A DNA stretch of 64,000 nt from the NCBI RefSeq assembly GCF_020786625.1, contig NZ_JAJGRC010000001.1, positions 1 to 64,000 on the forward strand. The letters are read 5' to 3'. The notes below the pieces were generated by a model. That model saw only the letters and a program-made list of their open reading frames with translations. It searched no databases and was not told the DNA's origin. The stretch comes from Salinicoccus sp. RF5 (GTDB lineage Bacteria > Bacillota > Bacilli > Staphylococcales > Salinicoccaceae). Shown one piece after another: positions 61,185 to 64,000 of this stretch. Each line of letters starts with the position of its first letter. Within the stretch, counting starts at the first letter, position 1. The position numbers and the translations under genes were made by a program.

Positions 61185-62588
61185 ATGTACAATTGGTTGG
61201 AATCCCGGGCACGGGAAATGCCGGATAAGCCGGCAGTCATATTCGAAGGCAAGGCGGTCACCTTCTTTGAGCTGCACGAAACAGCAGTTGAAATGAAGGG
61301 GCGCCTCGAGGCGCTGGACCGGACGCGTGTAGCATTTTTCATCGGCAACACCCTGGATGCAGTATATGCAATCCACGGAGCCATGCTGGCCGGCATCGAA
61401 GTTGTGATGATCAACACCCGTCTGACCGGGCGGGAGATCGCAGCCCAGCTGGATGACATCGATGTGGATACGGTCGTGGCCACCGAGCCTGTCGTACTGG
61501 AAGGGTACAGGGTGTACACATGGGAGGATATCCGGAACATGGCGCCCGTTTCCGGCAGAGGTGGATCATCATCCGGCAGCGGTATCCTGTCGATCATGTT
61601 CACATCCGGCACGACGGGCCGGGCGAAGGCCGTCACCCAGAGCTATGACAACCACTATGCTTCAGCGCTCGGCTGTGAGGACCGCTTCGGCTACACGGAG
61701 GACAGCATGTGGATGAACATCAATCCCATCTACCATATTTCAGGGTTCTCCGTGCTGCTGCGTTCGGTCATACGGGGCTGCACCATTGTGCTCATCGAAA
61801 AGTTTGAAGAGGAGAAGATCTGGCGGACCATTTCTGAATATGGTGTGACCCACACCAGCATGGTGCCGATCATGCTGAAGCGGCTGATGGACCATGAGAT
61901 TCCGGACCACCGTCTGGAGGGCATCCTCCTCGGCGGAGCCGGCGTCACGAGCGATATACTGCGCCGTGCACTTTCCATGGGACTGCCGGTCTACAACTCC
62001 TTCGGCATGACCGAAACTTGCTCTCAGATCGTCTCCATCGCCCCGGACGACCCGAAGATCCTCGACGGTACAGTAGGGAAGCCGCTCGGCAACATCGACA
62101 TCAAGATCGATGACAGCAGTGATGGTGAACTGCTCGTGCGTGGCGGCCCCGTTACAGGGGGATACCTGAATGCCGGAATGGAAGTGTCTGACGGGTATTT
62201 CAGGACCGGCGACATGGGCCGGATCGATGAGGCGGGCTACCTCTATATATTGGACAGGCGTAAGGATCTGATCATCAGCGGTGGCGAGAATGTCTATCCG
62301 AAAGAAATAGAGGATGCCATCAACACCCATCCCGGAGTAGCGAATGCCGCAGCCGTCAAACGTAAGGACCCCGAGTGGGGGGAGGTTCCGATACTGCTTG
62401 TGGAACCCGTTGAAGGGTCGGTACTGAAGACTGCCGACCTGTTTGCCCATCTCGGCGAGAGGCTTGCCAGATACAAGCTGCCGAAGGAGATCCATCATGT
62501 CGACCGTATCATCATGACGTCGACGGGCAAAGTATCGAGGGCGCAGAACCAACACGCCTATAATACGAAAAGGAGCAGCAACCATTAG
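61185..62588 (+). CDS. menE: o-succinylbenzoate-CoA ligase
   Basis: A 467-residue adenylate-forming enzyme that activates o-succinylbenzoate. The AMP site is MFTSGTTGRAKAVTQSY, followed by YNSFGMTETCSQ, GYFRTGDMGRIDEAGYLYIL (in part) and the C-terminal hinge RRKDLIISGGENVYP. The ATG follows aaaggtggaatagg. Its end forms part of the next terminator. Confidence 0.94.
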   Translation: MYNWLESRAREMPDKPAVIFEGKAVTFFELHETAVEMKGRLEALDRTRVAFFIGNTLDAVYAIHGAMLAGIEVVMINTRLTGREIAAQLDDIDVDTVVATEPVVLEGYRVYTWEDIRNMAPVSGRGGSSSGSGILSIMFTSGTTGRAKAVTQSYDNHYASALGCEDRFGYTEDSMWMNINPIYHISGFSVLLRSVIRGCTIVLIEKFEEEKIWRTISEYGVTHTSMVPIMLKRLMDHEIPDHRLEGILLGGAGVTSDILRRALSMGLPVYNSFGMTETCSQIVSIAPDDPKILDGTVGKPLGNIDIKIDDSSDGELLVRGGPVTGGYLNAGMEVSDGYFRTGDMGRIDEAGYLYILDRRKDLIISGGENVYPKEIEDAINTHPGVANAAAVKRKDPEWGEVPILLVEPVEGSVLKTADLFAHLGERLARYKLPKEIHHVDRIIMTSTGKVSRAQNQHAYNTKRSSNH

Positions 62589-62605
62589 GTCACTGCTCCT
62601 TTTTC
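62571..62605. terminator. terminator at the end of menE
   Basis: The arms aggagcag and ctgctcct span the menE stop codon and are followed by TTTTTC. It also overlaps the end of the convergent yidD. Confidence 0.78.
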
Positions 62606-62832
62606 TCATAGTTCTTCGGATTCAGCGGGACGGGGTCATATCCTCCCGGATGGAAGGGATGGCACTTGAGGATGCGCTTGACGGCCATGAAGCTGCCCTT
62701 GAATGGCCCGTGTTCCTGCACGGCTTCAATCCCGTAGTTGGAGCATGTCGGGTAGAAGCGGCAGCTCGGCGGAAACATGGGGGAGATGGCCTTCTGGTAG
62801 AACCGCATCATATATAAAACCACTGTTTTCAT
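62590..62832 (-). CDS. yidD: membrane protein insertion efficiency factor YidD
   Basis: An 80-residue protein with the whole YidD pattern: [20 protein letters not shown], three cysteines with the PTCSNYG block, and [12 protein letters not shown]. It helps YidC and SecYEG insert membrane proteins. ATG 62832 is used; AT-rich sequence upstream shows only a weak binding site. Confidence 0.93.
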   Translation of the reverse strand: MKTVVLYMMRFYQKAISPMFPPSCRFYPTCSNYGIEAVQEHGPFKGSFMAVKRILKCHPFHPGGYDPVPLNPKNYEKKEQ

Positions 62833-62908
62833 TATTTATCACCCTATAGCATTTATAAGCATAATGATATAGGGTACACTGGATTTAAGCAAATTTGGAG
62901 ATGATGCG

Positions 62909-63370
62909 ATGCTTGAATTTAAAGACCAGAGCGGCCGAAAAGTGACGCTCGAATTCGAATATACAAACGACATGGATCATATCCTTGCCATCTGCATGAT
63001 GGACGGCAAATATCTCTTCACCGACCACAAGGTGCGGGGCATAGAATTCCCGGGTGGAAAGATAGAGTCCGGGGAGAGTGCTGAGGAAGCGGTGCACAGG
63101 GAAGTCTTCGAAGAGACGGGCGCAAGCATCGGAAATATGCAGTTCATCGGAGTCTATACCGTCCATGATGAAGTCAGGCCTTTCGTTAAAGGGGTCTATC
63201 TTGCTGAAGTGGCGGACATGTTCTTCAAATGCGAATATATGGAGACATATGGGCCGGTACTGTACAAGGCGGTCGAAGACATACCCGAGGAGCGCCGGAG
63301 CTTCCTCCTTGATGATCCATGCATCGACTATCTGTATCAGAAGAGCCGGAATGAAGGCCAATTCAAATAA
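62909..63370 (+). CDS. ytkD: NUDIX hydrolase (YtkD-like nucleoside triphosphatase)
   Basis: A 153-residue NUDIX protein. The NUDIX box is GGKIESGESAEEAVHREVFE followed by ETGAS. Start MLEFKDQSGRKVTLEF and the YTVHDEVRPFVKGVYLAEV region fit Bacillus YtkD, which degrades 8-oxo-dGTP and other nucleoside triphosphates and also acts as an RNA pyrophosphohydrolase. The neighbour pckA is the same in Bacillus. The site ttggag precedes ATG 62909. Confidence 0.87.
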   Translation: MLEFKDQSGRKVTLEFEYTNDMDHILAICMMDGKYLFTDHKVRGIEFPGGKIESGESAEEAVHREVFEETGASIGNMQFIGVYTVHDEVRPFVKGVYLAEVADMFFKCEYMETYGPVLYKAVEDIPEERRSFLLDDPCIDYLYQKSRNEGQFK

Positions 63371-63420
63371 GGGAGCCGGACATCAGTATCACTGATGTCC
63401 GGCTCCCTTGAAATTTTATT
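63368..63420. terminator. bidirectional terminator
   Basis: A perfect 18-base stem aagggagccggacatcag/ctgatgtccggctccctt with a 5-base loop and A/T-rich flanks separates ytkD and pckA. Confidence 0.93.
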
Positions 63421-63423
63421 CCG

Positions 63424-64000
63424 TTATAGGCTGAATCCGCCCTTTTTGGCGATGTCTTCGGATTCGGTACCGAACTTCTTGAAGTTTTCGATGAATGCTT
63501 CCTTGAGCTTAAGGGCCTTCTCATCGTAGGCTTCCTCGGACACCCATGTATTGCGTGGGTTCAGTATTTCCTTCGGCACACCGGCAACTGAAGTCGGGAT
63601 GCTGAGGCCGAATGCGGTGTCCTCCTCGAATGCATTGAGGGCGAGTTCTCCGCTGATGGCACGTCTTACCATGGACCGTGTGTACTTGAGGTCCATGCGT
63701 TTGCCGACACCGTATTCGCCGCCGCTCCAGCCGGTGTTGACGAGGTATACATCCACATTATGCTTGTCGATCAGGCCACCGAGCATATCTGCATATGTCT
63801 TGGCATGCAGCGGCAGGAATGGTGAACCGAAGCATGTCGAGAATACAGGCTGTGGTGTCGTGATGCCGCGTTCCGTCCCGGCAAGCTTTGAAGTGAAGCC
63901 GCTCAGGAAGTGGTACATTGCCTGCTCCCTGGTCAGCTTGGAGATTGGCGGCAGCACACCGAATGCATCTGCCGTCAGGAAGATGATCGTATTCGGATGT
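63424..64000 (-). CDS. pckA: phosphoenolpyruvate carboxykinase (ATP), C-terminal part
   Basis: The last 192 codons of PckA; the start lies beyond the window. [18 protein letters not shown] leads into the visible part, followed by [39 protein letters not shown] (in part), [15 protein letters not shown] and the C-terminal helices. It converts oxaloacetate to phosphoenolpyruvate at the start of gluconeogenesis. The stop is at 63424. Confidence 0.95.
   Translation of the reverse strand, partial: HPNTIIFLTADAFGVLPPISKLTREQAMYHFLSGFTSKLAGTERGITTPQPVFSTCFGSPFLPLHAKTYADMLGGLIDKHNVDVYLVNTGWSGGEYGVGKRMDLKYTRSMVRRAISGELALNAFEEDTAFGLSIPTSVAGVPKEILNPRNTWVSEEAYDEKALKLKEAFIENFKKFGTESEDIAKKGGFSL

Overview
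The window is a 64 kb stretch of core chromosome from a low-GC Gram-positive of the family Staphylococcaceae. Gene content and order resemble staphylococci: a 5S-tRNA cluster in the Staphylococcus aureus order, hit/ecsAB/traP/hemEHY, yheB-yheA-yhaO-yhaN-yhaM-prsA, airSR, ppx-ppk, menA facing menFDHBE, and ytkD-pckA. Coding GC near 50 percent and very acidic protein tails are more like Salinicoccus or a close moderately halophilic relative than Staphylococcus. The species assignment is an inference. Layout: 1-2.2 kb holds the end of an rRNA operon (5S) and 23 tRNA genes. 2.2-7.1 kb holds small genes, an S9 peptidase, a SAM-riboswitch-controlled methionine synthase-like gene, a frameshifted DUF2892 gene, yceI and a candidate small RNA. 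7.2-14.6 kb holds an HD phosphohydrolase/DUF6176/dsdA operon, queG-trmL-nfrA, two unrecognised genes and fumC. 14.6-20.5 kb holds polyphosphate metabolism (ppx-ppk) and an isolated trpE-trpG pair. 20.5-25.5 kb holds rluA, a disulfide-forming pair (thioredoxin-like plus bdbC), the AirSR-type oxygen/redox two-component system and a dicarboxylate/glutamate symporter. 25.6-34.9 kb holds an XRE regulator, yheB/yheA, the YhaO-YhaN-YhaM nuclease operon, prsA, ytxH and hit. 35-42.3 kb holds ecsAB, the TRAP/HmoB-like gene, hemE-hemH-hemY, lplA, and an IDEAL-domain gene. 42.5-51.4 kb holds comK, two tRNAs, a membrane-anchored nuclease, a CatE/QsrR-like quinone-response pair, an NCS1 permease, a FAD/Rieske oxidoreductase and a second cluster of eight tRNAs. 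51.4-64 kb holds dedA, an IS3-family remnant, a Cys-rich copper-binding protein, a methyltransferase, a lipoprotein, the menaquinone genes, yidD, ytkD and the 3' part of pckA. Functionally the region combines redox and respiration functions (heme, menaquinone, lipoate, AirSR, BdbC, quinone detoxification, nitroreductase), phosphate and central carbon metabolism (ppx/ppk, fumC, pckA) and envelope quality control (PrsA, EcsAB, YidD, DedA). Most genes are single transcription units or short operons separated by strong, often bidirectional, Rho-independent terminators. I saw no prophage, CRISPR array, toxin-antitoxin or defence island. The most unusual item is an intact tRNA-Gly cloverleaf with an ACC anticodon and no GG in the D-loop, a plausible cell-wall (non-ribosomal) tRNA. 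All product names come from reading the protein sequences by eye; no database search was run.
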